Source: Streptomyces griseochromogenes
GTDB lineage: Bacteria; Actinomycetota; Actinomycetes; Streptomycetales; Streptomycetaceae
Direction: 5' to 3'
NCBI RefSeq assembly: GCF_001542625.1
Contig: NZ_CP016279.1
Location: 9,176,001-9,240,000 of the forward strand
Length of the DNA: 64,000 bases
Part shown: positions 29,135-37,598 of the stretch, piece by piece
Numbering within the stretch: the stretch's first letter is position 1
Layout of the letters: each line of letters opens with the position of its first letter
The notes under the pieces: model-generated
What the model saw: the letters and a program-made list of their open reading frames with translations, nothing else
Databases searched by the model: none
Told to the model about the DNA's origin: nothing
Translations under genes and position numbers: made by a program

Positions 29135-29524
29135 ATGCGCAGCGAACGCAGGCTCAGGCGGTTGGTCCTGGGCGAGGAGGAGTGGCGGTGGACCGTCCGG
29201 CACCGGCACACGGAAGGTGAGCCCTGCCAGGAGGTACTGACGCTGTCCCGGGAGGGGACGGTGGTGCGGGTGGTCTTCCGGGACGGACCCGGCCGCGTGG
29301 TCGGCACCGCTGCCTACTCCCACTCCGGGCTCGTGGTCGACGAGCGGGGACGCTCGGCCAATCTGCACGAGCCCGGCGTCGTACGGGCCTTCGTGGACGA
29401 GGTGCGGCGACGGGGCCTGGGTGCCGGTGACGTGGACGGATGGGAGCTGCTGCCGGCCGTCGTCGTCAGGCGCGCAGCAGCAGCCACTCCTGAAGTTCCA
29501 CCAGGTTGCCCTCCGGGTCCTTGA
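29135..29524 (+). CDS. Small conserved-looking protein of unknown function
   Basis: The 129-residue reading starts MRSERRLRRLVLGEEEWRW and includes a beta-rich middle (EVLTLSREGTVVRVVFRDG) and AFVDEVRRRGL. The codon bias is right for this genome and no better ORF covers the interval. I do not recognise a domain. Its last 59 nt overlap the VOC gene on the other strand, so the tail after VVVRR may be spurious. It is divergent from the lipoprotein gene across 99 bp. Confidence 0.65.
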   Translation: MRSERRLRRLVLGEEEWRWTVRHRHTEGEPCQEVLTLSREGTVVRVVFRDGPGRVVGTAAYSHSGLVVDERGRSANLHEPGVVRAFVDEVRRRGLGAGDVDGWELLPAVVVRRAAAATPEVPPGCPPGP

Positions 29525-29858
29525 GGTGGGCCACCCGCATGCGGTCGGTCATGGGGGCCGGGCCGTGCAGGAGGGTGGCGCCCCGGGAGGTGATCTCCGC
29601 GCAGTAGGCGTCGAGGTCGTCCACCCGCAGGACGACCAGGGAGCGGTGGCCGCATGCCTCTTCGCCCAGTTCGCCCAGGACTTCGGCCATCATCGCGCGG
29701 TCCTGCAGCGCGATCCCGGCGGAGCCCGTGTGCGGGCTGAACTTCTCGTACGGTCCCTCGGTCGCTCCGGACTGCGGCTTGAGGCCGAGGACTTCGCCGT
29801 AGAAGCGGTAGCAGGCGGCGAAGTCGGTGACGAGCAGCCGGACTTGGGCGAGTTCCAT
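29466..29858 (-). CDS. VOC superfamily protein (glyoxalase/bleomycin-resistance fold)
   Basis: The 130-residue single-domain protein starts MELAQVRLLVTDFAACYRFY and later has LVVLRVDDLDAYCAEI and VAHLKDPEGNLVELQEW, the paired beta-alpha-beta-beta-beta modules of the VOC fold. The usual metal Glu near the end is visible in NLVELQ. The substrate is unknown. It is the last gene of a nitronate monooxygenase-rsmE-VOC run, 17 nt after rsmE. Confidence 0.87.
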   Translation of the reverse strand: MELAQVRLLVTDFAACYRFYGEVLGLKPQSGATEGPYEKFSPHTGSAGIALQDRAMMAEVLGELGEEACGHRSLVVLRVDDLDAYCAEITSRGATLLHGPAPMTDRMRVAHLKDPEGNLVELQEWLLLRA

Positions 29859-29875
29859 GGTGATGCCCTCTGCGG

Positions 29876-30622
29876 TCAGGACCAGCGGCCGGTGCGGCCC
29901 AGGAGGAGGGCCGCGGCGGCGGTGCCGGCGGTGGATGTGCGCAACACGGTGGGACCGAGCACATAGGCCCGCGCGCCCGCCTCCTCGAAGAGCGCCAGCT
30001 CATCGCGGGAGACGCCGCCTTCGGGCCCGACGACCAGCACGATCTCGCCCTCGGCGGGGAGTTCGGCGGTGGCGAGCGGGGTGCTGCCGTGCTCGAAGTC
30101 GGAGTGGAGGACGGCGGCGAAGTCGGCTTTGGCGAGAAGTGCGGCAACCTGCTTGGTCGTCGCTGCGTCCGCGACCTCCGGGAAGCGGACCCGGCGGGAC
30201 TGCTTGCCGGCCTCGCGGGCCGTGGCCCGCCACTTGCCGAGGGCCTTCAGCCCGCGCTCGCCCTTCCACTGGGTGATGCAGCGGGCCGCCTGCCAGGGCA
30301 CGATGGCGTCGACGCCGACCTCGGTCATGGTCTCGACGGCGACCTCGCCCCGGTCGCCCTTGGGCAGAGCCTGGACGACGGTGATGCGCGGGGCGGGTTC
30401 CGGTTCCTCGGTCACGGAGGTCATGCGGACGATCAGCCGGTCCTTGCCCTCGGTGCCGGTCACCTCGCACACCGCGTAGCGCCCGGCGCCGTCGGTGAGG
30501 ACGACCTCCTCACCGGGCTGCAGCCGCTTCACGGAGACGGCGTGCCGCCCCTCGGGCCCGTCCAGGACGTAGCGGGAACCGTCCGGGTCGAAGTGCTCGA
30601 CGACGAAGACCGGGGCCGTCAT
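29876..30622 (-). CDS. rsmE: 16S rRNA m3U1498 methyltransferase RsmE
   Basis: The 248-residue protein has an N-terminal PUA-like domain (EGRHAVSVKRLQPGEEV) and a C-terminal SPOUT knot with LVVGPEGGVSRDELALF and VLGPTVLRTSTAGTAA, the SAM site. It methylates U1498 of 16S rRNA. It overlaps the nitronate monooxygenase stop by 4 nt. In many bacteria rsmE lies close to dnaJ, as here. Confidence 0.93.
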   Translation of the reverse strand: MTAPVFVVEHFDPDGSRYVLDGPEGRHAVSVKRLQPGEEVVLTDGAGRYAVCEVTGTEGKDRLIVRMTSVTEEPEPAPRITVVQALPKGDRGEVAVETMTEVGVDAIVPWQAARCITQWKGERGLKALGKWRATAREAGKQSRRVRFPEVADAATTKQVAALLAKADFAAVLHSDFEHGSTPLATAELPAEGEIVLVVGPEGGVSRDELALFEEAGARAYVLGPTVLRTSTAGTAAAALLLGRTGRWS

Positions 30623-31737
30623 CGCGCGTCACCTCCGGCCGACAACGCTGTCCGGGCGGCGGCGAGTTCGCCCGCCAGCACCTCCACCAGCCGCCCGGCC
30701 GGGAGCTCTCGGGCCATGCGGTGCCCCTGGCCCGCCCATAGCGCCATGCCCTGCGCGTCCCCGGCCTTGGCGGCGGCCTTGCGCAGCGGCGAGGTCAGGT
30801 GGTGGATCTCGGGGTAGGCGGCAGGGGCGTACGGGCCGTGTTCGCGCAGGAAGCGGTTGACCAGGCCGCGGGCCGGGCGGCCGGAGAAGGCGCGGGTCAG
30901 CTCGGTGCGCGCGAACAGGGGGTTGGTCAGCGCCTGCTTGTGCAGGGCGTTCGCGCCGGACTCGTGGGTGGCGAGGAACGCGGTGCCGAGCTGGGCCGCG
31001 CTCGCGCCCGCGGCGAGGACGGCGGCGATCTGGCCGCCGCGCATGATGCCGCCGGCGGCGACGACCGGGATGCCCACGGTCTCCCGGATCTGCGCGACCA
31101 GCGAGAGCAGCCCGATGCCGGAGCGGTCGTTCTCCGGGATGTCCCGGTGGGTGCCCTGGTGGCCGCCGGCCTCCACGCCCTGCGCGATCACCGCGTCGGC
31201 CCCGGCCCGCTCGACCGCGAGGGCCTCCTCGGCGGTGGTGGCGGTGACCAGGGTGAAGGTTCCGGCACGGCGGAGGGAGTCGATGACGTCGCGGCTCGGG
31301 ACGCCGAAGTGGAAGGAGACCACCGGCACCGGGTTGTCGAGGAGCACGGCGAGCTTCGCGTCGTAGCCGTCGTCCCGGCCGCTGTCCGGGTCGCCCAGCT
31401 CGGTCTCGTACCAGGCGGCCTCGCCGGCCAGCTGGTGGGCGTAGATCTCCACGGCGCCGGAAGGGGGCGCGGCGGTGGCCGCTCCGGTGGAGCCGGTGCT
31501 CGCACCGGGATGCTCGGGCTGGGGCATGAACACGTTCACGCCGAAGGGGCGGTTCGTGAGCCCCCGCAGCTGCTTGATCTCCTGGTACATGCCGTCGGCG
31601 GTCTTGTATCCGGCGGCGAGGAACCCGAGACCGCCCGCCTCGGAGACGGCGGCGGCGAGCTGCGGGACGGAGACACCGCCCGCCATGGGGGCCTGCACGA
31701 TCGGGTGGGGAAAGAGATCGGTCAGCGCGGAGGACAT
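30619..31737 (-). CDS. Nitronate monooxygenase (NPD-like, FMN TIM barrel)
   Basis: The 372-residue protein has PIVQAPMAGGVSVPQLA (FMN loop), GGLGFLAAGYKT, FGVNVFMPQP, EAGGHQGTH with the catalytic His, and VVAAGGIMRGGQIAAVLA with the phosphate-binding glycines. It oxidises alkyl nitronates (for example propionate-3-nitronate) to the carbonyl and nitrite. It is first in a three-gene run. The 200 bp upstream hold two terminator-like hairpins that separate it from dnaJ. Confidence 0.88.
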   Translation of the reverse strand: MSSALTDLFPHPIVQAPMAGGVSVPQLAAAVSEAGGLGFLAAGYKTADGMYQEIKQLRGLTNRPFGVNVFMPQPEHPGASTGSTGAATAAPPSGAVEIYAHQLAGEAAWYETELGDPDSGRDDGYDAKLAVLLDNPVPVVSFHFGVPSRDVIDSLRRAGTFTLVTATTAEEALAVERAGADAVIAQGVEAGGHQGTHRDIPENDRSGIGLLSLVAQIRETVGIPVVAAGGIMRGGQIAAVLAAGASAAQLGTAFLATHESGANALHKQALTNPLFARTELTRAFSGRPARGLVNRFLREHGPYAPAAYPEIHHLTSPLRKAAAKAGDAQGMALWAGQGHRMARELPAGRLVEVLAGELAAARTALSAGGDAR

Positions 31738-31841
31738 GACGGCATGTTGTCACGTCCTCCGATCAAGTCCGAATCGGCCCTTCCCGCTGGCACATGCCAC
31801 CTCCCACCCGACCGAGCGGAGTGGCGAGGCCCACTCCTCGC

Positions 31842-31869
31842 CCGCTTCCCGGCCGACCGAGTCGGGTGG
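31842..31869. repeat. Dispersed repeat copy 2 (28 bp)
   Basis: This is the exact counterpart of 17502-17529, again placed just beyond a minus-strand gene and beside a CCAGGGGG hairpin. Confidence 0.75.
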
Positions 31870-31891
31870 TGAGTGGGCGGAGGACGGGAGT

Positions 31892-31912
31892 CCAGGGGGC
31901 GGGGCCCCCTGG
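31892..31912 (-). terminator. GC-rich hairpin downstream of dnaJ
   Basis: CCAGGGGGC, GGG and GCCCCCTGG give a perfect 9-bp stem. Together with the next hairpin it forms a double terminator. Confidence 0.65.
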
Positions 31913-31919
31913 TGGGGTT

Positions 31920-31938
31920 CAAGGGGCGGAGCCCCTTG
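31920..31938 (-). terminator. Hairpin immediately after dnaJ
   Basis: CAAGGGGC, GGA and GCCCCTTG form a perfect 8-bp stem, 3 nt past the dnaJ stop. Confidence 0.7.
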
Positions 31939-31941
31939 CCG

Positions 31942-33078
31942 TCAGCGCCCGTTGAACGCGTCCTTCAGCCGCGAGAACAGCCCCTGCTGCCCCGGCTGGA
32001 ACTGCCCCGTCGGCCGCTCCTCACCCCGCAGCTTCGCCAGCTCGCGCAGCAGTCGCTCCTGCTCGGGATCCAGCTTGGTCGGCGTCATGACCTCGACGTG
32101 CACGATCAGGTCACCGCGGCCACCGCCCCGCAGATGCGTGACACCCCGGTTGTGCAGCGGAATCGACTGCCCGGACTGCGTACCGGGGCGGATGTCGACC
32201 TCCTCCATCCCGTCCAGCGTCTCCAGCGGCACCTTGGTGCCGAGGGCCGCCGCGGTCATCGGGATGGTGACCGTGCAGTGCAGATCGTCACCGCGCCGCT
32301 GGAAGGTGGGGTGCGGCAGCTCGTGGATCTCGACGTACAGATCACCGGCCGGACCGCCACCGGGCCCGACCTCGCCCTCACCGGCGAGCTGGATCCGGGT
32401 GCCGTTGTCGACACCGGCCGGGATCTTCACGGTCAGCGTCCGCCGCGACCGCACCCGCCCGTCACCGGCGCACTCCGGGCACGGCGTCGGCACGACGGTC
32501 CCGAAGCCCTGGCACTGCGGACACGGCCGTGAGGTCATGACCTGGCCCAGGAAGGACCGGGTGACCTGCGAGACCTCACCACGGCCCCGGCACATGTCAC
32601 ACGTCTGGGCCGACGTCCCCGGAGCCGCGCCCTCACCGTTGCAGGTGTTGCACACGACGGCCGTGTCGACCTGGATGTCCTTGGTCGTCCCGAAGGCCGC
32701 CTCGTCCAGCTCGACCTCGATCCGGATCATCGCGTCCTGGCCGCGCCGGGTGCGCGAGCGCGGGCCGCGCTGCGACGCCGTACCGAAGAACGCGTCCATG
32801 ATGTCGGAGAAGTTGCCGAAGCCACCGGCGCCGAAGCCGCCCGCACCGGCGCCGCCCGCCTGGGAGAGCGGGTCGCCGCCGAGGTCGTAGACCTGCTTCT
32901 TCTGCGGGTCCGACAGCACCTCGTAAGCGGCGTTGATCTCCTTGAACCGCTCCTGGGTCTTCGGGTCGGGGTTGACGTCCGGGTGCAGCTCGCGCGCGAG
33001 CCGACGGAACGCCTTCTTGATCTCATCCTGCGACGCGTCGCGGCGCACGCCGAGAACGGCGTAGTAGTCCGTGGCCAC
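31942..33078 (-). CDS. dnaJ: Chaperone DnaJ
   Basis: The 378-residue protein has a J-domain with HPDVNPDP (HPD loop near residue 33), a Gly-rich region (GGAGAGGFGAGGFG), four zinc-finger repeats (CNTCNGEG, CDMCRGRG, CPQCQGFG, CPECAGDG) and the C-terminal substrate-binding domain. It stimulates DnaK ATPase. GTG at 33078 directly follows the hrcA stop, so it is the second DnaJ of streptomycetes, the one co-transcribed with hrcA and under heat-shock control through CIRCE. Confidence 0.96.
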   Translation of the reverse strand: MATDYYAVLGVRRDASQDEIKKAFRRLARELHPDVNPDPKTQERFKEINAAYEVLSDPQKKQVYDLGGDPLSQAGGAGAGGFGAGGFGNFSDIMDAFFGTASQRGPRSRTRRGQDAMIRIEVELDEAAFGTTKDIQVDTAVVCNTCNGEGAAPGTSAQTCDMCRGRGEVSQVTRSFLGQVMTSRPCPQCQGFGTVVPTPCPECAGDGRVRSRRTLTVKIPAGVDNGTRIQLAGEGEVGPGGGPAGDLYVEIHELPHPTFQRRGDDLHCTVTIPMTAAALGTKVPLETLDGMEEVDIRPGTQSGQSIPLHNRGVTHLRGGGRGDLIVHVEVMTPTKLDPEQERLLRELAKLRGEERPTGQFQPGQQGLFSRLKDAFNGR

Positions 33079-34095
33079 TTACGACTCCGCCAGGATCTGT
33101 CCGACGTACCGTGCCACTGCGCGTACCGCTCCCATCGTTCCCGGGTAGTCCATGCGGGTCGGTCCGACCACGCCGAGCTTGGCAACCGCCTCGCCGCCCG
33201 AACCGTAGCCGACCGACACGACGGAGGTTGAGTTGAGTCCTTCATGGGCGATCTCGTGCCCGATGCGCACGGTCATGCCCGGATCCTTCGCCTCGCCGAG
33301 GAGCTTGAGGAGCACGACCTGCTCCTCAAGAGCCTCCAGGACGGGCCGGATCGTGAGAGGGAAGTCATGTCCGAAGCGGGTGAGATTGGCGGTACCGCCG
33401 ATCATCAGCCGCTCCTCGTTCTCCTCGACCAGTGTCTCCAGCAGAGTGGAGAGCACCGAGGAAACCGTACCTCGGTCCTCGGCCTCGAAGGCCTCCGGCA
33501 GGTCCTCGACCAGGTTCGGCACATCGGTGAACCGGCGGCCCGCGACCCGGCTGTTCAGCCGGGCCCGCAGATCCGCCAGGGACGACTCGCCGAACGGGGC
33601 CGGGCAGTCGACCATCCGCTGCTCGACCCGGCCGGTGTCCGTGATCAGCACGAGCATCACGCGCGCGGGCGCGAGCGAGAGCAGCTCCACATGCCGCACG
33701 GTGGACCGGGTCAGCGACGGGTACTGGACGACGGCGACCTGCCGGGTCAGCTGCGCGAGCAGCCGCACGGTCCGCGCCACCACGTCGTCGAGATCGACGG
33801 CGCCGTCGAGGAAGTTCTGGATCGCCCGCCGTTCGGGCGCCGTCATCGGCTTGACGCCCGCGAGCTTGTCCACGAAGAGCCGGTAGCCCTTGTCGGTGGG
33901 GATGCGCCCGGCACTGGTGTGCGGCTGGGCGATGAATCCCTCGTCCTCCAGGGCCGCCATGTCGTTGCGCACGGTCGCCGGGGAGACGCCGAGGTTGTGC
34001 CGCTCGGTGAGCGCCTTCGACCCCACCGGCTCCTCGGTGCCCACGTAGTCCTGGACGATGGCGCGCAGCACCTGAAGCCTGCGTTCACTCAGCAT
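33079..34095 (-). CDS. hrcA: Heat-inducible transcription repressor HrcA
   Basis: The 338-residue protein has the N-terminal winged helix [26 protein letters not shown] and [16 protein letters not shown], then [15 protein letters not shown] and the C-terminal GAF-like domain. It represses CIRCE-controlled chaperone genes and is itself kept active by GroEL. The ATG at 34095 is used; upstream in-frame codons run into the operator. A CIRCE lies 49 nt upstream, so the operon is self-regulated. Confidence 0.96.
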   Translation of the reverse strand: MLSERRLQVLRAIVQDYVGTEEPVGSKALTERHNLGVSPATVRNDMAALEDEGFIAQPHTSAGRIPTDKGYRLFVDKLAGVKPMTAPERRAIQNFLDGAVDLDDVVARTVRLLAQLTRQVAVVQYPSLTRSTVRHVELLSLAPARVMLVLITDTGRVEQRMVDCPAPFGESSLADLRARLNSRVAGRRFTDVPNLVEDLPEAFEAEDRGTVSSVLSTLLETLVEENEERLMIGGTANLTRFGHDFPLTIRPVLEALEEQVVLLKLLGEAKDPGMTVRIGHEIAHEGLNSTSVVSVGYGSGGEAVAKLGVVGPTRMDYPGTMGAVRAVARYVGQILAES

Positions 34096-34143
34096 TCGCG
34101 CGCACCTCCAGCATGTCGTCCCTCGGCCCTTCGGTCGTCCGCC

Positions 34144-34170
34144 TGGCACTCTGCGTGTCCGAGTGCCAGA
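34144..34170 (-). promoter_or_regulatory. CIRCE operator of hrcA-dnaJ
   Basis: CTGGCACTC, a 9-nt spacer and GAGTGCCAG form a perfect 9-bp inverted repeat with the spacing of CIRCE (consensus TTAGCACTC-N9-GAGTGCTAA). The outer bases differ from consensus but stay complementary. Confidence 0.9.
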
Positions 34171-34255
34171 GTTCCCCGGCCCAGTGTACGGCCGTGGGGT
34201 ACTGACAGGGCAAGGTCGGTGCCGCCTTACCTGGTTGAACGGCTAGCGTCGCGGT

Positions 34256-34990
34256 ATGACGGTGACTTGGGAAGAGCTGGGGTGGGAACGGCTGGCCCCG
34301 GGGGTCGGGCGGTGCCGGCTGCCGGGCTGGGACTGCACCGTGGGCCTGGTCCTCGGCGAGGGTACGGCCCTGGTGGTGGACGCCGGGTCGAGCCTGGCCG
34401 AGGGCGCGCGGGTGCGAGAGCACGCGCAGCGGATCGCGGGCCGCCGTGTGACTCATCTCGCGCTCACCCACCCCCATTTCGACCATGTCTTCGGCGCGGC
34501 GTCGTTCGCCGGGGCGGAGGTGTACGGGGCGGTGGGCATCGACGCGGTGTTCGCGTACGAGCGCGAGGAGATGCGCCTGGACGCGATCGGGAACGGCCTG
34601 CCCGAGGCGGACGCGGAGGAGGCGGCGGACCACCTCACCCCGCCTCGTCACCTGGTGTCCGGCGAGTGGACGCTGGACCTCGGCGACGGCCGCCAGGTGC
34701 TGCTGGCCAACGTCGGCCCCGGTCACACGGCCCACGATCTCGCGGTGCTCGTCCCCGGCTCGGTCTCCGGCGGGCCGGAGACCGTCTTCTGCGGCGACCT
34801 GGTGGAGGAGTCCGGCGAGCCACAGGCGGGCCCGGACGCCGTACCGTCCCGTTGGCCGGACGCACTGGACCGGCTGCTCTCCCTCGGCGGCGAGGACGCG
34901 CTGTACGTCCCCGGTCACGGAGCGGTGGTGGACGCGTCGTTCGTACGACGGCAACGCGACGAGCTGGCAGCACGTTTCGGCGTGTCGTGA
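34256..34990 (+). CDS. Metallo-beta-lactamase-fold hydrolase
   Basis: The 244-residue protein has ALVVDAGSS, the metal motif THPHFDHVFG (HxHxDH), GPGHTAHDL with a third metal His, VFCGDLVEE with the bridging Asp, and YVPGHGAVVD with the last His. A complete set of ligands argues for an active hydrolase; the substrate is not evident. It is transcribed away from hrcA and followed 34 nt later by the DUF3097 gene. Confidence 0.87.
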   Translation: MTVTWEELGWERLAPGVGRCRLPGWDCTVGLVLGEGTALVVDAGSSLAEGARVREHAQRIAGRRVTHLALTHPHFDHVFGAASFAGAEVYGAVGIDAVFAYEREEMRLDAIGNGLPEADAEEAADHLTPPRHLVSGEWTLDLGDGRQVLLANVGPGHTAHDLAVLVPGSVSGGPETVFCGDLVEESGEPQAGPDAVPSRWPDALDRLLSLGGEDALYVPGHGAVVDASFVRRQRDELAARFGVS

Positions 34991-35024
34991 GTGCGGGCCC
35001 CGCGCTTCTCCTATCGTCATCCAA

Positions 35025-35837
35025 ATGCGCCAGTACTCCCCCGACCTGACCCCGCCGTGGAAGAAGCCCGAACCGGTGCCGGAGGTCCCTGCCGAGCCGG
35101 GGCTGGTGGTGGAGGAGCCCGGTACCGGGTTCTGCGGGGCGGTGATCCGCTGCGAGGCCGGCACGGTGACGCTGGAGGACCGCTTCGGCAAGCACCGGGT
35201 GTTCCCGCTGGAACCGCGCGGCTTCCTGCTGGAGGGGCGGGCCGTGACGCTCGTACGCCCCTCTTCGGGCCCTGCCCGCCCCACGCGTACGGCGTCCGGC
35301 TCGGTCGCCGTCCCCGGCGCCCGCGCCCGCGTGGCCCGGGCCGGCCGTATCTACGTCGAGGGCCGGCACGACGCCGAGCTGGTCGAGAAGGTGTGGGGCG
35401 ACGACCTGCGCATCGAGGGTGTGGTCGTGGAGTACCTGGAGGGCGTCGACGACCTGCCGTCGATCGTGTCGTCCTTCGCACCGGGGCCGGACGCACGGCT
35501 GGGCGTGCTCGTGGACCACCTGGTGCCGGGCACGAAGGAGTGGCGCATCGCGGAGTCGGTGACCAGCGAACACGCGCTGGTGGTCGGCCACCCGTACATC
35601 GACATCTGGGAGGCCGTGAAGCCGGCCGCGCTGGGCATCGAGGCGTGGCCGAGGGTGCCGCACGGCCAGGACTGGAAGACGGGGGTGTGCCGTGCCCTGG
35701 GCTGGCCGTCGGAGAACACCGGGGCGGTGTGGCAGGCGATCCTGAAGCGGGTGGGGTCCTACAAGGACCTGGAGCCGGAGTTGCTGGGGCGGGTGGAGGA
35801 GCTGATCGACTTCGTCACGGGTAGCGGTGGGGCCTGA
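35025..35837 (+). CDS. DUF3097 protein
   Basis: The 270-residue protein has GTVTLEDRFGKHRVFPLEPRG-type beta segments, then RIYVEGRHDAELVEKVWG and VEYLEGVDDLP and LVDHLVPGTKEWRI, a TOPRIM-like arrangement (Glu near the start, paired Asp later) found in the actinobacterial DUF3097 family. No function is established. Its 3' end overlaps the broken Uma2 gene by 23 nt. Confidence 0.82.
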   Translation: MRQYSPDLTPPWKKPEPVPEVPAEPGLVVEEPGTGFCGAVIRCEAGTVTLEDRFGKHRVFPLEPRGFLLEGRAVTLVRPSSGPARPTRTASGSVAVPGARARVARAGRIYVEGRHDAELVEKVWGDDLRIEGVVVEYLEGVDDLPSIVSSFAPGPDARLGVLVDHLVPGTKEWRIAESVTSEHALVVGHPYIDIWEAVKPAALGIEAWPRVPHGQDWKTGVCRALGWPSENTGAVWQAILKRVGSYKDLEPELLGRVEELIDFVTGSGGA

Positions 35838-36239
35838 CGTTGGGGAACGTTCCGAACTCGGTAGTGCCCAGTTCGAGTCCCAGAACCTCCAACGGGACTG
35901 AATCGTCGTACTTGATGATCTCCTGACTGAGATAGTCGGCGTTCTCGCCCTGGCCTGCGGGCTTCGTCAGCAGGACGCAGTGCGCCATGATCGGGTCGAG
36001 GATGAGGTAGGCGGGGTCTTTCCCGCCGCGTAGATCGAGCGTTTCACCACGTAGTCCTGGTGGACGCTTGACTTGGAGACAACCTCGACGACCATCGTGA
36101 TCAGCGAGGACGGCAGCAGGCGGCCTGAGCCGGGAAGCAGGTCACGCTCCACGACCGCCAAGTCCGGTACCGGCTCACTGGCCTCGTCCAGAATGTCCAC
36201 GCAGAACTTGGTCATCCCACGCTCGTCCACAGCGGTCAT
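35815..36239 (-). pseudogene. Uma2-family (DUF820) gene, broken
   Basis: Two frames together give a Uma2-type protein of streptomycetes. The upstream frame reads MTAVDERGMTKF, then SEPVPDLAVVERDLLPGSGR and VVEVVSKSSVHQDYVVKRSI. Near 36020 the frame must shift by one base to continue as KDPAYLILDPIMAHCVLLTK and end in FGTFPNVRPHRYP. About 50-60 residues are also missing between MTKF and SEPVPDLA compared with intact family members, which carry the catalytic Asp-rich PD-(D/E)xK core. So it has one deletion and one frameshift. Confidence 0.8.
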
Positions 36240-36338
36240 CTCCGTGGCCTCCACATCCGCCGCGTCCTTTTGGCGGCAGCCTGCGAACCAGGTCAGGGAC
36301 CGAACCGGCGTTACGTGGCGATTCACTCGCCAGAGTGA

Positions 36339-37571
36339 TCAGTCCACCAGGTCCCGCACCACCGCATCCGCCAGCAACCGCCCCCGCAGCGTCAGCACGG
36401 CCCGCCCCTCGTCGTACCGCCCCTCCTGGAGGAGCCCCTCCGCCAGCGCCCGCCGCGACGCCGCGAGCCCCGCCTCCTTCAGCAGCGCCAGCGGCACCCC
36501 CTCCCGCAGCCGCAGCTCCAGCAGGATCCGCTCCACCCGCCGGTCCTCGTCGGACAGCAGTTCACGGCCCGCGCCCGGTGAGTGGCCGGAGGCGAGGGCC
36601 GCCGCGTACGCGCCCGGGTGCTTCACGTTCCACCACCGCACCCCGCCCACGTGCGAGTGCGCCCCGGGACCCGCGCCCCACCAGTCCGCGCCCCGCCAGT
36701 ACAGCTCGTTGTGCAGGCAGCGCCCCGCCTCCGAGGTGGCCCAGTTGGAGACCTCGTACCAGTCGAAGCCCGCCGCCGACAGGGTCTCCTCGGCGATCAG
36801 GTAGCGGTCGGCGTGGACGTCGTCGTCCGTCATCGGGACCTCGCCCCGGCGGATGCGACGCGCCAGCTGGGTGCCCTCCTCGACGATCAGGGCGTAGGCG
36901 CTGACGTGGTCCGGGCCCGCGCCGATCGCCGCGTCCAGCGATGCCCGCCAGTCGTCGTCCGACTCCCCCGGCGTGCCGTAGATCAGGTCCAGGTTCACGT
37001 GCTCGAAGCCCGCCGCCCGTGCCTCCTCCACGCATGCCTCGGGGCGCCCCGGGGTGTGCGTGCGGTCGAGCACGCGCAGCACATGCTGCCTGGCGCTCTG
37101 CATGCCGAAGGAGATCCGGTTGAAGCCGCCCTCGCGCAGCGTGGCGAGGTAGGCCGGGTCGACCGACTCCGGGTTGGCCTCCGTCGTGATCTCCGCGTCC
37201 GGGGCGAGACCGAACTCGTCGCGGATCGCGCCCAGCATCCGTACCAGGTCGTCCGCGGCCAGCAGCGTCGGCGTACCGCCGCCGACGAAGACCGTACGGA
37301 CGGCGCGCGGGTCGTCGCCGAGCACCTTGCGGGCCAGGCGGATCTCGTCGGTCAGGGTGTCCGCGTAGTTGTCCCTGGAGGCGAGCACTCCGCCGGTGCC
37401 GCGCAGCTCGGTCGCGGTGTAGGTGTTGAAGTCGCAGTAGCCGCAGCGGGTCGCGCAGTACGGGACGTGCAGGTAGAACCCGAGGGGTCGCTCGGCGGCG
37501 CCGGCGAGCGCGGATGCGGGCAGCGCGCCGTCGTCGGGTACGGGCTCGCCGTCGGGGAGTGCGGAAGGCAT
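36339..37571 (-). CDS. hemW: HemW (radical SAM, coproporphyrinogen III oxidase-like)
   Basis: The 410-residue protein has the cluster motif YCATRCGYCDF (CxxxCxxC) near residue 45 preceded by FYLHVPYC, VFVGGGTPTLL, ITTEANPESVD, and NRISFGMQSARQHVL, all typical of HemN/HemW. The C-terminal HemN domain ends in ADAVVRDLVD. HemW delivers heme; the extra Cys of true HemN (CxxxCxxCxC) is not present (Phe follows the last Cys position plus one). It is separated from lepA by the acyl-CoA ligase and SpoIIE-phosphatase genes. Confidence 0.92.
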   Translation of the reverse strand: MPSALPDGEPVPDDGALPASALAGAAERPLGFYLHVPYCATRCGYCDFNTYTATELRGTGGVLASRDNYADTLTDEIRLARKVLGDDPRAVRTVFVGGGTPTLLAADDLVRMLGAIRDEFGLAPDAEITTEANPESVDPAYLATLREGGFNRISFGMQSARQHVLRVLDRTHTPGRPEACVEEARAAGFEHVNLDLIYGTPGESDDDWRASLDAAIGAGPDHVSAYALIVEEGTQLARRIRRGEVPMTDDDVHADRYLIAEETLSAAGFDWYEVSNWATSEAGRCLHNELYWRGADWWGAGPGAHSHVGGVRWWNVKHPGAYAAALASGHSPGAGRELLSDEDRRVERILLELRLREGVPLALLKEAGLAASRRALAEGLLQEGRYDEGRAVLTLRGRLLADAVVRDLVD

Positions 37572-37598
37572 GTCCCCCATTGTCCCGTACGACGGCAC

